Source: Lota lota (Eukaryota; Chordata; Actinopteri; Gadiformes; Lotidae). From it: 64,000 nt of DNA. Location of the stretch: positions 2,601,492 to 2,665,491 of the forward strand of contig JACYXH010000135.1 in the NCBI GenBank assembly GCA_026745465.1, written 5' to 3'. Position numbers and translations under genes: made by a program. Below, piece by piece: positions 1 through 59,759 of this stretch (positions are counted from its first letter, which is position 1; every line of letters begins with the position of its first letter). The notes under the pieces were generated by a model. It was not told the origin of the DNA. It saw nothing but the letters and a program-made list of their open reading frames with translations, and did not search any database.

Positions 1-23652
<23,652 letters not shown>

Positions 23653-24674
23653 TCATTCAACATAACAAACAGACAATGACTTTAGATGAACCGAAACTGC
23701 ATTTCCTAAGCGACATCTCAATGTTACTGTTTTGTACACAAAGGCAAACGTTACCGTTTTCTTTCTTTTTTTTTTTACAATAATGGTTACATAAAACCAC
23801 CCATATCAGCATGAGCGATTAAAGGGGGAATGTGCCATGTCAAACCTAATTCAGAGCGTGCTGTGTTCATGTGCTCATTTAAAACAAATCTGTTTGCTGC
23901 TCAGACTGAAGCACCAGAAAGCTGAATTCTTTACTCAAGTGTTGATTTATGAATCAAAGCTTGAGCAAATCGCCTGGTACAGGTACAGCTTTGAAAAATG
24001 CTTGTACAATAATAATACATATTTTTACCTTCAGGAAATGAATATCTTTGGCTTGCACGGTAAAGCTTTAAAACGACCCACCACTGCTGCTGCTGGTCTC
24101 CATTGATCCTGACTAAAACAGGTATTTTCACTTCAATGGTTCAGATGAAAGAGAGATCTATTCATTCCTAGTTAATGAGTGGGTATCTTCACCGCTGTTC
24201 AACGCTGTGCGCTATGATGAAACCAGGGTGGTGATTACACCCCCCTTGGTGTCATTTTAAACCCACACTTTTGAGGACTAAAGATAATTATAAAAGGTCA
24301 TAATAATAATGATAATAAATCAAACTCTTATTTTGAAGAGACGTTACCGTAAGTTATGGCATATCGGTCCATGACAATTACGTCATCTTACAAATTCAGC
24401 AACTCGAAAGTTGCCAAAATAAATGTCTCCACTATCAAGACCTAAATGAGGAGGTCATCTGTATGTTGTTGCTGTAAACAGTAGTGTTTACAGTCAATAA
24501 GTCAAGCATATCAAACAACATCTGTGTTGTGATATTATGCTTGCACATAGTGATGATTATGGACTGCTGGCCGAGGGCAGTCCTGAAAGTGGGTATCGTG
24601 TTTTACAATGAGGAACTCACAGCTTTAGAACACCTTCATACGATACACTATCTCTCTCTACCGCCATCCATCTA

Positions 24675-24706
<32 letters not shown>
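24675..24706. repeat. (AAC)n microsatellite
   Basis: About 10 AAC units. Confidence 0.88.
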
Positions 24707-24819
24707 CCATATATTCCTGCTTGCGCACACAGAGCACACAGGGGCCGGTCAGAAGAACACTCTGTGAACTTCCACATTATGTTCTTCTGAAAGGGTGTTT
24801 GTCCCTGTGTGTGCACGTC

Positions 24820-24820
<1 letters not shown>

Positions 24821-24911
<91 letters not shown>

Positions 24912-25045
24912 GGTAAGCGTACGTACGTGTATGTGTGTGTGTGTGTGTGTGTGCGTCTGTGTGTGTGTGTGTGTGTGTGCGTGTGTGTGTGTGTGCAGGT
25001 AAGCGTACGTACGTGTATGTGTGTGTGTGTGTGTGTGTGCATGCA
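24821..25045. repeat. compound GT array with duplicated block
   Basis: GT runs contain two copies of a block with GGTAAGCGTACGTACGTGTA (near 24911 and 24998), each preceded by TGCGTCTGTG strings. Confidence 0.92.
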
Positions 25046-25169
25046 CGCATGTGTCCTAGTAGCACACATCTAATGGCAGACGAGTCGTGACAACTACATT
25101 AACCTTCGCTGTGTGCGACGCATTCGCCCTTCAGGGGACACTTGACTGTCCACCAATGAGCATGGCCTA

Positions 25170-25176
25170 AAGGCAG

Positions 25177-25209
<33 letters not shown>
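25170..25209. repeat. (CA)n microsatellite
   Basis: About 19 CA units. Confidence 0.9.
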
Positions 25210-25210
<1 letters not shown>

Positions 25211-25504
25211 CACACACTATGTGAAACAACCTGTTGTGCTGTTGGCTCATTCTGCTAACTGTGGGTTGCATGGAGAAGTGCAGGAAGACAAGCCCCATCG
25301 TCCATGGGCACAACATACATAACTACTCTCACACGCAGTAAAAGAAACACGCACACATACAATGGACTAGGCAGCGTGCTTCCCATTGAGGACCAAGAAA
25401 AATTGCTCTGCCACAGTAATGGCATTACCCAGTGGCCTTGCGACACTGCAGGCACTGAGCTGAGAGAGAGAGAGCGAGAGCAAGAGAGCTAGTGAGAGTG
25501 AGAG

Positions 25505-25519
25505 CAGAGAGAGAGAGAG

Positions 25520-25586
<67 letters not shown>
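25505..25586. repeat. (GA)n microsatellite
   Basis: About 40 GA units with one GC interruption. Confidence 0.93.
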
Positions 25587-25588
<2 letters not shown>

Positions 25589-28358
25589 ACAGAGGAACAG
25601 TGCCTACAGAAAGGTTGCATGCCTGGTGTACTGAATTCAACCTCTATGCATTGCAATAAAAATGCCTTATCACTTCCCTCCGAGTGCCGGCCCCATTCTT
25701 CTAGCAATAATTAAATTGTACATTTAATGAATGGCCCATTATGTCGTTGTTGCCATGCATATAATATTGCATTGTATGCAAAAAATGTGTGCTGAATGGT
25801 TTGCAGCCGGGGAGGTTTTCCAGCTCTGTGGTGGAGACAAAGGCCAACAAAGAGCAGGAAGGGTGGAGGTGGGAGGGATCTGTACTTGATATGCACACTA
25901 GTATTAGACATTTGACTGACTGACACACCAGGGAAGAGTCCATTCAAATGATCTGAAGCCGATAATAAATATGTCAGTTGATTTAACAAAGTCAACCTGT
26001 TTCAAATTTGGAAGTTACGAATAGAAGTAATAGGTTACTATTAAGTAAATGGTGCTAGTAGATCTGTTCTCAGTACTGGCCAATCCTGAGGCTAATGTTT
26101 GGGGATCAAAGTCCTGATTGGTCGTGAGTGAAACCGGGGTGTTTGTGTATCCCTCTAGTATTTTGAGGAGATTGCACGTCATGGCCTCCTACTGCAGGAT
26201 GTGTACGTCTGCTATCACCAAAAAGGAATAACTAAAATATATAGTTATAACTCTACACAAGCCATGCAGTCCAAACTAAGGAGGCCCACTCTGAGCCACT
26301 TTCCCAATAGGTTGCTTCTTTCTTCAGTGTTTCTCACCGTTTCTTTCAGAGATGATCATTACTACCGATCATGGCAACGCTGGAGGAAAATCGCGGTTGT
26401 GATGATACTAAATGAGACTGACCTTCTTCCTCAGGTAATGATGTTGAAGATAACGGACCTGGGCAGTGGGGCACTGCTTACTGATCATTCGCTAACTCCT
26501 AAATGTCTACACGGACATGTTTGCAGGCAATGTAATTAGACCCTGTTGTTTTAGCTCAAATCATTCCAACTATTCTCACAGTTTCATAACAACCAGATTA
26601 GTTGAAAACTGTTCGGGTGGAGGCTCACAAAGTGTTGCTGTATATGTCTGTGTTATCTTTTACTAAAATGTATAAGGTTGTTATACAGAGATGTACAGAC
26701 TTACTATTCTGCGGACGCCCAACCCAATGTGTCTGTTTCTAAAACCTTTACGACTGACCAGATGGCATTTTATTTATATTTTTACTTGGTTGCATAAGTT
26801 TAGCTAAAACAGGGTTTTAAATACCCTTTACATTAGTTTTTATCGTAGGCGAATAAGCATACATATTTACTGATATTGCTATATGTCCATAGGGAACTAC
26901 AGTGAGTGAAAACATACAGGTCACACACAAGGTTTAGGCTGCTTGTGGAAAAATGCTCAAAGGAATGCTCCGGATTCGGGGATCACATCACCTTTTGCTG
27001 GGAGTTGAACGCCCTAGACACCACACTATCATGCCCTATAGCCAACATTATCCTGCGTAACTAATAGTATCTCGACTAGACTAACTCATTACTAACTGTA
27101 CTTGGACAGCTACTTCACTGTATGTGATACCAACCCAGAATACCTCTCATTTAAAAAGGACCTCACTGTCCCATGTTAAGCTAACTCAACTTTTTCGGTT
27201 GGTTTAGCACCTATTTCATTGCTAGTAGAATGTACCACAGAAACGCCATAAATGCTGTTTTAAAATGCAAAGTGCACTACCGTTGACAGGAAATACACTT
27301 GGTCACTTGGTCAGAAGACCGCTACCACGATGACCCTTTCCACCAAATCTCAAGTTTGTTTGTTTTGAGTTTTCCTTTCCAACTAGCCAACATAAATTTA
27401 ATTCCCATTATAGTTAGTGTTGTATGACACTGCTAGTCCCCTTAGCATTCTACATCATTAGCTAATATTTACCACCTTTCTGCTTCCTTAGCATACTAAA
27501 AAGTACGAATAATATTCAACGGTTACTGCAATTCATTAAATCCTTTATGAAAAAGCCATCTGCATTTGGACTATTAATTGATGCAGAGCAAGAGAACCAA
27601 TAGCAGTCCAAGCACACTATCACTGATAACACCAATAGATACGTTTGTGATGTGTAAAAATGATTAAACAAATATAGCACACCAACGCAGAAAACGATAT
27701 TGACGTAATTTAGAAGGATGTTTTTGCACCATATCTCCCTAAAGGCTAGATTTATATAACTTAGGGCTTTTACATTTATAATTGACTTTATTTTGTATTA
27801 CATTTTTTACCCATAGTTAATATTTAGAAAAGGCCTACTGACTTTTCCACTGAAGTCCACATTTCCTCCAGTTGGGAAACAGCCAATTTGTGACAAAACA
27901 CTTTAATAAATCTAAAAACCTGAGGTCAAACATGTAATGTGCGGATATTAACTACCATATGGTCCCTCCAAAACGCTGGTATTCAGCCCCCGAAGAAACA
28001 CAGTTCTGGTCGTCACCTCTACGTGTTAAAGCTCCAAGAAGATCCTCTATATTTGTGTTGTTTTTTTTTTTTTTATTACATTGATCCAACACATGAGATG
28101 AGTTGAACTGTTATCCCATTAGAGGTCGTTGCAACATGGCGGCAGTGGTCTCAGTGTGCTGTGGATCTATGACGACGAGGACTGCATGAGGGACAGGAAA
28201 TTAGCCATTCTTCTTCTCAGCCATTAACACAAGAATCCCCCAGCAGAGCACAGTGCTGGACCCAAGGCTCCGCTTGTAAATAAAGAGGAACACCGTGACA
28301 CCTTGCCGGGTTACATAACCTTATTGATGTAGGCAATTCAACTGATGGGGATCATGTG

Positions 28359-28592
<234 letters not shown>

Positions 28593-28885
28593 TCTGGCCC
28601 AAAAACAACACCAAAGAAACTGATTGACTAATCATGTTCTACCTTGCCGACTGTAGTGGACATACATTGAACCCACTGAGCTGACAGTGATGTAATGACA
28701 TAATCTAGTTGTGGTGCAGAGGTGGGAGGGCAGCCAAGACCTTTGGTTGGTGTCTGAATCTAATATTTTGCTAGATCCAAAGCCAGATCAAGTCCCTAGT
28801 GGAACATCATAACGGTTAGGCCATGAATGATCAATATAGGAAGTCTTTGCATGGCCACCTGATAAATATGGATGTGTGTGCCTTG

Positions 28886-28888
<3 letters not shown>

Positions 28889-28964
<76 letters not shown>
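28889..28964. repeat. (GT)n microsatellite
   Basis: About 38 uninterrupted GT units. Confidence 0.94.
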
Positions 28965-28971
<7 letters not shown>

Positions 28972-29353
28972 GAGTTTGCTCCTTATTCAAACTCCTTATT
29001 CAAACTCGTATGAAATAACTATCCTTATCTAAATATTTAGCTAAATCTTTAGATGCATTTGAAAAACGACATGATCATATTTCTACATAATCTAGACTAT
29101 TGATTACGCTGTTGTACATTATGCCAGCTGTATCATGTTCTAATATTTCACGGGTGTAAACAACCTGTTCAGACTTTTTAATAGGACACCCATCAAATAT
29201 AAACCCGTGTAGTGGCCCATCAACTCATGCAGGTTTAACCTTGGGATTCATTTTTTAATCCATGGAGTTGGAAACATGAACACAGCGGTCAGCTGTTGTA
29301 GACTTCAGCAGTACACTGTTCACGCACAATATTCACACTGTCAATGAAGAGAC

Positions 29354-29424
<71 letters not shown>
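29354..29424. repeat. (GT)n microsatellite
   Basis: About 35 uninterrupted GT units, about 100 bp into the intron from the putative fam135b first exon. Confidence 0.94.
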
Positions 29425-29426
<2 letters not shown>

Positions 29427-29521
29427 ACTAGTCCAAAAGGTTCTCATGTTACAAACACACACGCGCCAATCAGCACCAACCCAATACAGGAGAGCGTGTC
29501 ACACATCATTACAGCACCTAC

Positions 29522-29713
29522 CTTGGCAATGACGTCTGCGAACTGAAATATGTTATCCACAAGGGTTTCGGTTTGACGGTCAGCTTGAAAACCTTCGACA
29601 ACCCGGTGGTGACGGATGTGCGACCTGTCTTGAGTGTACTACAACACTGTTTGTATCAGTGTATCGGCGCTCGCCGCCGCCGCCGCTTCTGCTGCTGCTG
29701 CTGCTGTTGCCAT
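29522..29713 (-). other. fam135b: putative non-coding first exon of fam135b
   Basis: The coding exon at 23534-23630 begins with 5'UTR behind an acceptor, so an upstream exon must exist. The best donor candidate nearby is CCAAG/GTAGGT at 29521. Left-to-right in the transcript it would follow a CGG-type repeat and an ATG opening a 24-codon Ala-rich uORF (29713-29639). The transcription start is not visible and the right limit is arbitrary. Confidence 0.35.
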
Positions 29714-29796
29714 GGTTATTCATCCAGTATGAGTCCTGCAGTATTCACTCAATCTCTGATTCTCTTCCTCGCTCTCTCTCTCACTCCCCCCCCCCT

Positions 29797-29801
29797 CCCC
29801 C

Positions 29802-29834
<33 letters not shown>

Positions 29835-29884
29835 CAGCCTATATCTGTCTCTCTCCCTCCCCCCCCCCCCCCCCCCCCCCCCCA
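29797..29884. repeat. (CT)n with poly-C run
   Basis: CT-rich stretch ending in about 22 C (29862-29883), upstream of the putative fam135b first exon. Confidence 0.88.
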
Positions 29885-30066
29885 GTCAACGGGGATTTCA
29901 GTGTGCCAAAGTCTGGTCACGCCAGACCCAGGGTTAAATGTTAGCGGTTGTCACGTTGATGTCCGATACGGTGTGGCAGCGTGCTTTACGTGCTGAGACG
30001 AAGCGGTCAGCAGCGTGCAGACTGTGTGTGCTGCTGCCGCACCGTGCGTGCACGCCGTCGGCGGGC

Positions 30067-30074
30067 TGACGTCA
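30067..30074. promoter_or_regulatory. consensus CRE-like palindrome
   Basis: A perfect TGACGTCA palindrome (CREB/ATF site) lies in a locally CpG-rich stretch (about 29950-30080), roughly 350 bp upstream of the putative fam135b first exon. Its role in the fam135b promoter is an inference from position only. Confidence 0.4.
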
Positions 30075-31362
30075 TGAACGCCAGACTGAACAGCGCTTGT
30101 TGTTTTTTTTTTTTTTTCGTTCACGTTTCTAACTTTAAGGCATCGGCATCTTGTTAGTGATGACATGATAGAAGAAACGAATATATTGCAAAATGCATTT
30201 TTTTTGTATGTATCTAGCTGTGTATATAAACAGCCTACCTCTTTACATGTGGAAGTTGTATGATACCGTAGAAGAGTAGCCTGTGTAGGCATATTCCTGT
30301 TTCACGTTCACAAATACTCGCCTGATTTGCGAGTTGAAAGTTGAAATAGTAGAAGGCATTTATAGGTCCAAACAGAGATGTTGACCCATTGGTGAATGCA
30401 TACGACTGGAGAAGATGTATCAACTGCCATTATCCTTGTTTTGTTTTGTTTTTTTGTAAATATTTGGTTGACACCAATCTACATCGATATGGACATGCAA
30501 GCTGCAGCCGTCAATTCAATAGAAACAAAAATATATAGTTTTTGTCTCATTGCCATTTGGAGGGGTTAGTCTGTTTGTTTGACCAACTGCAAACTCAGCT
30601 ATTTCTTTCAATTGTGATGGTGGATTTAGAGGGCCCTTAAGGTCATTCATGTTAGTCCTATGGAAGGCCAACTCGGTAAGGAGTCTGCTGAGTCTTCTAT
30701 CCTATGCAGCTGGTTCCACCTTCCTCTTCAAAGTCCTCTCAAAGTCAACTGTTGCTTTTCTGTCGTGGCATTTTGCCATAAGCTCAGAGCACTCTTGATT
30801 AAGAGAGGAGCATTATTGCATATTATTTTATTTTATTGTTTTATTCTACTTGGCCGTGGATGGCTATTTCTCAGACCAACCTGCAGACATTCCCCTGTGT
30901 ACGAGGGAGGATGCTCATGTTGACACAAATGATAATGCAAACTGATGAGGTCGTGACATATATACTTTAGTACGGGTGATGTATCAGCAAGGGACAATGT
31001 GGTGTTTTAGTTGTGTTGTCCATTTCATGGTGTGTAGTGGTCAGTCCCATTAGTAAGTAAATTCTTCCCCAAAGGAATAATATCGTTGCCACAATAACAC
31101 AGTGAGATAAGAAGAGAGAGAAGGAAATAAATAGCCCAAAAATATATCTGTATGGAAGGATGAGGTATGGAACATGTGGAGCTTAAGTACTGAAATGAAT
31201 GAATTAGTTAACACCAACCACAACACAACAAATCCCCGCCTGTCCCAGGGGAATTTGAGTGTAAGAGGGCTACGTTGTTACTTCAGATCACAAGTTTGCT
31301 AGTCATGGGACATGCTGCTCGGTTGAATAAACAAGCCCTTTTGTCCCAGCTCCACCGTTGCT

Positions 31363-31363
<1 letters not shown>

Positions 31364-31456
<93 letters not shown>

Positions 31457-31507
31457 ATCTCTCTCTACCTCTCTCTCTCTACCTCGCAACCTCTCTACCT
31501 CTCTCTC

Positions 31508-31575
<68 letters not shown>

Positions 31576-31626
31576 ATCTCTCTCTACCTCTCTCTCTCTA
31601 CCTCGCTACCTCTCTACCTCTCTCTC

Positions 31627-31682
<56 letters not shown>
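31364..31682. repeat. (CT)n array with duplicated 118 bp block
   Basis: Pure CT runs alternate with two near-identical ACCTCTCTACCTCTC-type blocks (31447-31510 and 31565-31630), so a block of about 118 bp has duplicated. Confidence 0.92.
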
Positions 31683-31685
<3 letters not shown>

Positions 31686-32787
31686 GTCCGCCCTGCTGCA
31701 TGAAAAACCCAGATCTGTTCCAGCTTACCTTATTGGGACACATGATCCCATCTCGACGGGGAACCCACACAGAGCATCGTGTTTCCTCCACCGGCTAGCG
31801 GGCCGGGGTGGCGTGGTGAACAAGCGCGCTATTGACCGACGCAACGCGATACAGAGACACAGAGCGCTTCGTACTCGACCCTTTGGCGCGGCCCAGGCTG
31901 GCAGTAATTGACGGAGTATCATGTGGCAGGGAGTGGCCAATGATCCATAACGGTTGGCGTGAGACCATGGTCTTTAATATGAGACCTTGTGGTGAGGAAA
32001 GACGCTGTTGGCTCTGCCGGCTTTTAGGGTGGAGGATCAAATCAGATCCAGTACAGGTTGTGTACTGGAAGCGGATCCTCTAGCCGTGGAATGCATGCAC
32101 GGTCGTAAAATAATATGGAAATGTGAACGTGCTCTTTATAGTTTTTCCTGTATTGAGAAAAAGAAGTTCAATGGCTTTTTTTCCCCTTGAAAGCAGGTGT
32201 TTCTGGAGGATGTGTTCAGCCACTCCTAAACAAGCATCAGACCACAGCCTACGGGCCCAAAGTGAATCATCATACTTTGACTTTTCAACTCTTTTTTTTT
32301 TCGACTGCACAGAATGACTAATGTTTCCGGGACCTGAATAAACTATAAATGGAAAAAAAGAATAGAACGGGAAGAATACAAACGGGGAGAAAGGTTTCAC
32401 TTCCCACTGATCACAGCGGATCCTCGGGGCCTCCTTCAATACGACGCAAGTCCAGACGGGCCCGGTGCAGGGAAAAGTCCTTTGAACAGATCAAAATTCA
32501 TTTCCATCATGCAATTACATAACACCACGCGGGACGAGCAAAACAGCAGCCCAGCCTGCCCGAGCACATTAAGCTAATGACATGGTTTACTTCACCTCTC
32601 TGTCCTATACCGGCCTGCATGCATTCTTCATCCACAGCGTGAGCGTTCTCTTTTTAATCAAGCATCTCATCGCTCACTCGTCTAGTCCCCCCTGGTGCGG
32701 ACAATAATTATGAGCAGAGTAACACACACAAGCAACACATGTTATTAGGAGGCACTGTTGTAAAGAGCGGCAAATGGTGGTGCAGGG

Positions 32788-32819
<32 letters not shown>
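32788..32819. repeat. poly-G run
   Basis: About 32 consecutive G followed by GGT repeats. Confidence 0.9.
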
Positions 32820-32821
<2 letters not shown>

Positions 32822-33171
32822 GGGGGTGGTGGTGGTGGTGTGGAGGCATAGGTGGTGGTTGGTGGGTTGGGGCAGAGAGGGGTTCTAATGGAAGGCCTGG
32901 GGGGCTTCAACATCTTTCTCTTTTTTTTTGAAGTGTCGGTGATAAAAATGTTTAGTCGCCACCTCCGTAGGATCTCCCGGCCAATGGGATTCCAACCAGC
33001 CAACTTTTATGTGTCCTGGGCGAAAAAAAGGTTTGAGTATCCCCCTGTGCACATTCTCCCGGTTCAGTCCTCAACATGCGCAGGTTGGACTGAAAGGGGA
33101 GGAAAGTGAATGTAAGCTTGTGGTTCCTCTGCCGTATCACTACCGTACCTCGCCGCAACCACCAACACCAA

Positions 33172-33173
<2 letters not shown>

Positions 33174-33202
<29 letters not shown>
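33174..33202. repeat. (CCG)n trinucleotide repeat
   Basis: About 9 CCG units in a GC-rich stretch of the intergenic region. Confidence 0.9.
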
Positions 33203-33205
<3 letters not shown>

Positions 33206-34004
33206 GCCACTGTTCCGTCCCGGAGGTCAGCTCAAACCATGGCCCCCCACGGTTCCGTTTCGACAAGGTAATCCGCGCCATGCTGAACGGCTCACTGAGT
33301 ATTTATTGGGTTTTTGTTTGGAAAATGTTATAAAACCAACTTTTCACCCACCCAAACTCCTAATGCATATCCATTCATGTGAGCACTGGGAAGCCCCTGG
33401 GTGGATAGTAGGGGTGTGGTTGAGTGTTCATCTCAGTGGGAAATTGAGAATTTGGAATGTCTTATATGTCTTAGTTATTACATTTACCTTGGTCTTTGTT
33501 TATCTGGCACCTAATGGAGTCTATTAAATGTGTGAATTGGGCTCTGGAAATAGACTGAGTAGACATGCATACACCATTGGAACCATTATGTCCTGAGTGT
33601 ATTTCTTGTTGTCCATTCTCTGAACTTCATCCTCAGTTAAACGAACCTATGAAAGTTGTAAAAACAAGTGTATCCAGGCCTAACTGAGCTGGGAGCTGCT
33701 TCTCTACTGGTGTTCCTGGAAACGCAGAGGGTATGGTCCACATGTGGAAACTACTGGTTGTGCATCTAAACCTGATTGCAGAATCGTACTATCGTGATCC
33801 AGAGGTTAATGAAATCATCAATAACAGAGACGGTGTCGTCTTCATTTAAAATGTTGTTGTTTTTTTGCCCAAGAAGGATTTGAGGTTTTTTGGTCTGTCA
33901 AATTGTACATTGTTCTACTTGACAAACAATTTACATTAATTGACATTAAAACTCAAAGAAGACAATGTTTCTTGGACATAGCAGCAAGCAATCTAGGTCT
34001 CTTA

Positions 34005-34060
34005 GAATCTAGGTCTCCGGAGATGGGTCTAGACCCAGGGATTTCCAGAGACCTAGATTC
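34005..34060. repeat. nested palindrome
   Basis: Perfect 13 bp arms GAATCTAGGTCTC (34005-34017) and GAGACCTAGATTC (34048-34060) enclose a second perfect palindrome GGGTCTAGACCC (34025-34036). A direct copy of the arm also lies at 33990-34001. Confidence 0.9.
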
Positions 34061-35402
34061 TGTGTCGATAGACAACAACACATTAAAATCTTTTTGTGAA
34101 AATGTAACCCAGAAATACAACGAAAGTATTCCAGTGCACCCGCCAAAACATCCCAGAAAATGTTGTTAAAAACTAAAAGATAGTTCAGTGTGAAGAAACC
34201 CAAAAATGTTGGCGCAAGGAATGCAACACAACCTAAATGCATGGCAGAAAGCACCTGCCTTTAAAAAAGAAAAGATAAAATACTTTAAAAAAAAAAAAAA
34301 GAGTGAAAAGGCCCCGGGCTACTAAATTTATCCCCAGCATCTAGATTGTGGTGTCTGGTTGCATCATGGATGTGTGGTTGCATCAGATTGCACCATGGTG
34401 TACCGTATTAGCATGAAGATGGACAGTTAGCCCATCGCCACTATGGCCGTGAGAGAGGGGTTGTCCTTTGACATGGAGGGCGTGACTTTCGCCCTCCATG
34501 ACTCCTCTGAGGGGGACCTTGCACAGTGAGCCATTAGTCATTACCCTGGACAGCTGGGTGCCTTGGCCCCTACATCACACATACACACACACACGCATTA
34601 CAGAGAATCTCGCTAGCTAGATTGGGTGTGTGTGTGTCTGGTTCCTTCCGAGTGACAGGCCACCATCTCCTCCCTCTGGTAAAGGACGTCCCTAATCCTC
34701 CAAGGTCGATGGACCATATCATCTGAGTCATCGAGTGGATGCTGGTGTTACTAAAACAAGGACTGGTTAATGGTATCAGCCAGAGAACCAGATTGCTGTT
34801 TTAGTAACTTGTTCAATGTGTAGGATCAGTGGGGCATCAAGAGCATCCTACATATTACTGCTATAAATCCTCCACAGTGTCTCACTATTATATTTGTGTG
34901 GACATGTTGAGCCAGACAGACATAAACAGACATCGGGAGTAACAAGGACAATGTAAAACCCCTGCTTTAGTCTGTATGATAGGGAATGGTCAATTAGTCC
35001 TTGCTAATAGTTGAAAGTAGCTCATGGGGCTGTGTGCTGAAGTGTAACGACGCCTATTTGCAGCGAGAAAAGCACATGATGGAACATGCGTGGGATGGGT
35101 GCTAATAGCTGCTTTAATCAAATCGGCTGCATTCTCGTATTAAGACTCAACAGTGTTTCCACATTTTCGGCACTTCTTTGAGTGATTTTCCACTTTTTTG
35201 TGTTTTCTCCTTATTCCAGCAATTTTTATCTCATTGTTTTTGATCCATCAACTACATTTAACACATGACATTGCTTTGCGATTGCTGTGACTAACACAAG
35301 TGTAGGCTTGATTCTGGTAAAGGTATGATTCTGACTCAAAGAGATTGTTGTGAATAGTGAACCATGAGTTTTTGCATCCTTCTCTCCGAACAGAAAACAA
35401 TC

Positions 35403-58212
<22,810 letters not shown>

Positions 58213-59022
58213 GAAAGAAAAAGAAACGATATATATATATATATATAATACAAGAAGATTCAAAATGGTGAAGCTCCACGCGACCACGCTCGTGGTGCCT
58301 CCATTCAACAGATACAACCTTTTCAACTTGTATGATTTTTATCCGACCACTACTGACAAAAGAATCCTCACATGCATACCCTCACACTCATCTTCTCTCT
58401 CTCTACCGTCCTCTCTTTCCCTCCTGATAAGCTGTGCGCAGGTGGAGGCAGCTTTCAATTTACTGACTTTGCTCAATTGTGTCTGTTCTCCCCCTTTCTG
58501 CATTTTCAGCAGAACTAATAAGGCCTTTGTTGTAAAGCATTTAAAAGGTACATCTGAATGACGTTTATTTTAAGCCTGTTGTTTTATATTCCGTTAACGC
58601 GCCTCAACACGTGTTCCTTTAAAGTGTATGTTCAGCATTGCACAGCAAGATATCGCCACATATTTTATAAAAGCAGCCGCACCCACTGCAGCAGGACACG
58701 CTTTGGAATCACATAATAAGGATCAAAAAATGAACTAGGCATTAATGTTACAATTATAAAATGAAATCATCCCCAGCCACTTGAGATTATAAATTCTTTA
58801 GGTCTTTCAAATAATGTAATACTAACCCTTTTTTTTATTGCTTTTTTTTTAATACAAATTGCATGGATAATCCTAATCCATTCCAACCACTCAGTTGGAA
58901 TGGTTTCCATGATGGAAGCATGAACAGGCACCACCATGAGGGTACGATGGTTCATGCGGTGTAAAAGAAGAGGCCATTGGGTTCGTCTCACTTCCTGCGG
59001 ACGTCACTGCGTTGCCAGTCGC

Positions 59023-59106
59023 TGTAGGGATAGATCTGTAGGGATAGATCTGTAGGGATAGATCTGTAGGGATAGATCTGTAGGGATAGATCTGTAGGGA
59101 TAGATC
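59023..59106. repeat. 14 bp tandem repeat, about 6 copies
   Basis: Unit CTGTAGGGATAGAT repeated about six times almost without change, in the convergent 3' region. Confidence 0.92.
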
Positions 59107-59474
59107 CAGGATACAGGCCGGAGATCCACTGTTGCCTGGTTACTTTGGAAAGCGTCAACATCGTCCTTCCCTCAGCGCAGTCAAAAATAAGAAACAAAGA
59201 AAACAAGCACATCCACAGAGCAAACATGACCTTTAGCCACTGACTAGACTTAATGTGTCCACCGAACTGAGAACGTTGTGTTTTAATAGATATGGCTTGG
59301 AGTCCAAAACATGTGCACAGGTGCAAAATCCAGTAAATCTGGCTTTCAACAATAGATGGGATCACCATATAACTTTCATTTATCTGTTTGGTTCACTCTA
59401 CTGATTGCAAAGCAAAGAAAGCCAGATTTGAGTGTATGGACCATTATTTAAATTACCTCGTGGTTGGTTGAACA

Positions 59475-59480
59475 ATTAAA
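59475..59480 (+). terminator. col9a1: candidate polyadenylation signal of col9a1
   Basis: ATTAAA variant signal about 1.26 kb after the col9a1 stop. A canonical AATAAA follows at 59854-59859. Which is used cannot be told. With the second, the 3'UTRs of the two convergent collagen genes would overlap. Confidence 0.25.
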
Positions 59481-59753
59481 AACCATGCATGTGCATTATT
59501 GTATTGGAGAGATTTGTTCATACTGCCAACAAACATTAATTTAGTAGATCCTTTGAAAGAGTAGGCATGCAATTGAATTTGATCTAGGCTGAAGGCAATC
59601 TGTCTCAATCTGTCTGTTTTCCTAAACTGTGTTACTGTCAATTTCCACAAAAAAAACTACAAATGTCTTTGTTGTTATACAGTACATGCACGCCAGTCCT
59701 ATGAAAAAGAAAGAAAGAAAAAACTTTTCCTAGAAAATGGATCTGCTCCAGTC

Positions 59754-59759
59754 TTTATT
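59754..59759 (-). terminator. col19a1: candidate polyadenylation signal of col19a1
   Basis: AATAAA on the minus strand (TTTATT on plus), in a context that reads like the end of a 3'UTR. It would give a 3'UTR of about 2.8 kb from the stop at 62594. Position only; other AATAAA hexamers exist. Confidence 0.3.

Larger units (their letters stand above)
29714..35402. other. intergenic region between divergent fam135b and col9a1
   Basis: I find no supported exon. It holds the likely fam135b promoter (CpG-rich, CRE at 30067), long CT and poly-G tracts, a CCG repeat (33174-33202) and a palindrome (34005-34060). The col9a1 promoter should lie immediately left of 35403 but shows no clear TATA box. Confidence 0.55.

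Noticed and set aside
24658-25073. ORFs rich in Thr-His or Val-Cys over CA/GT arrays
   Set aside because: Translations of (CA)n/(GT)n; same pattern at many other sites in the window.
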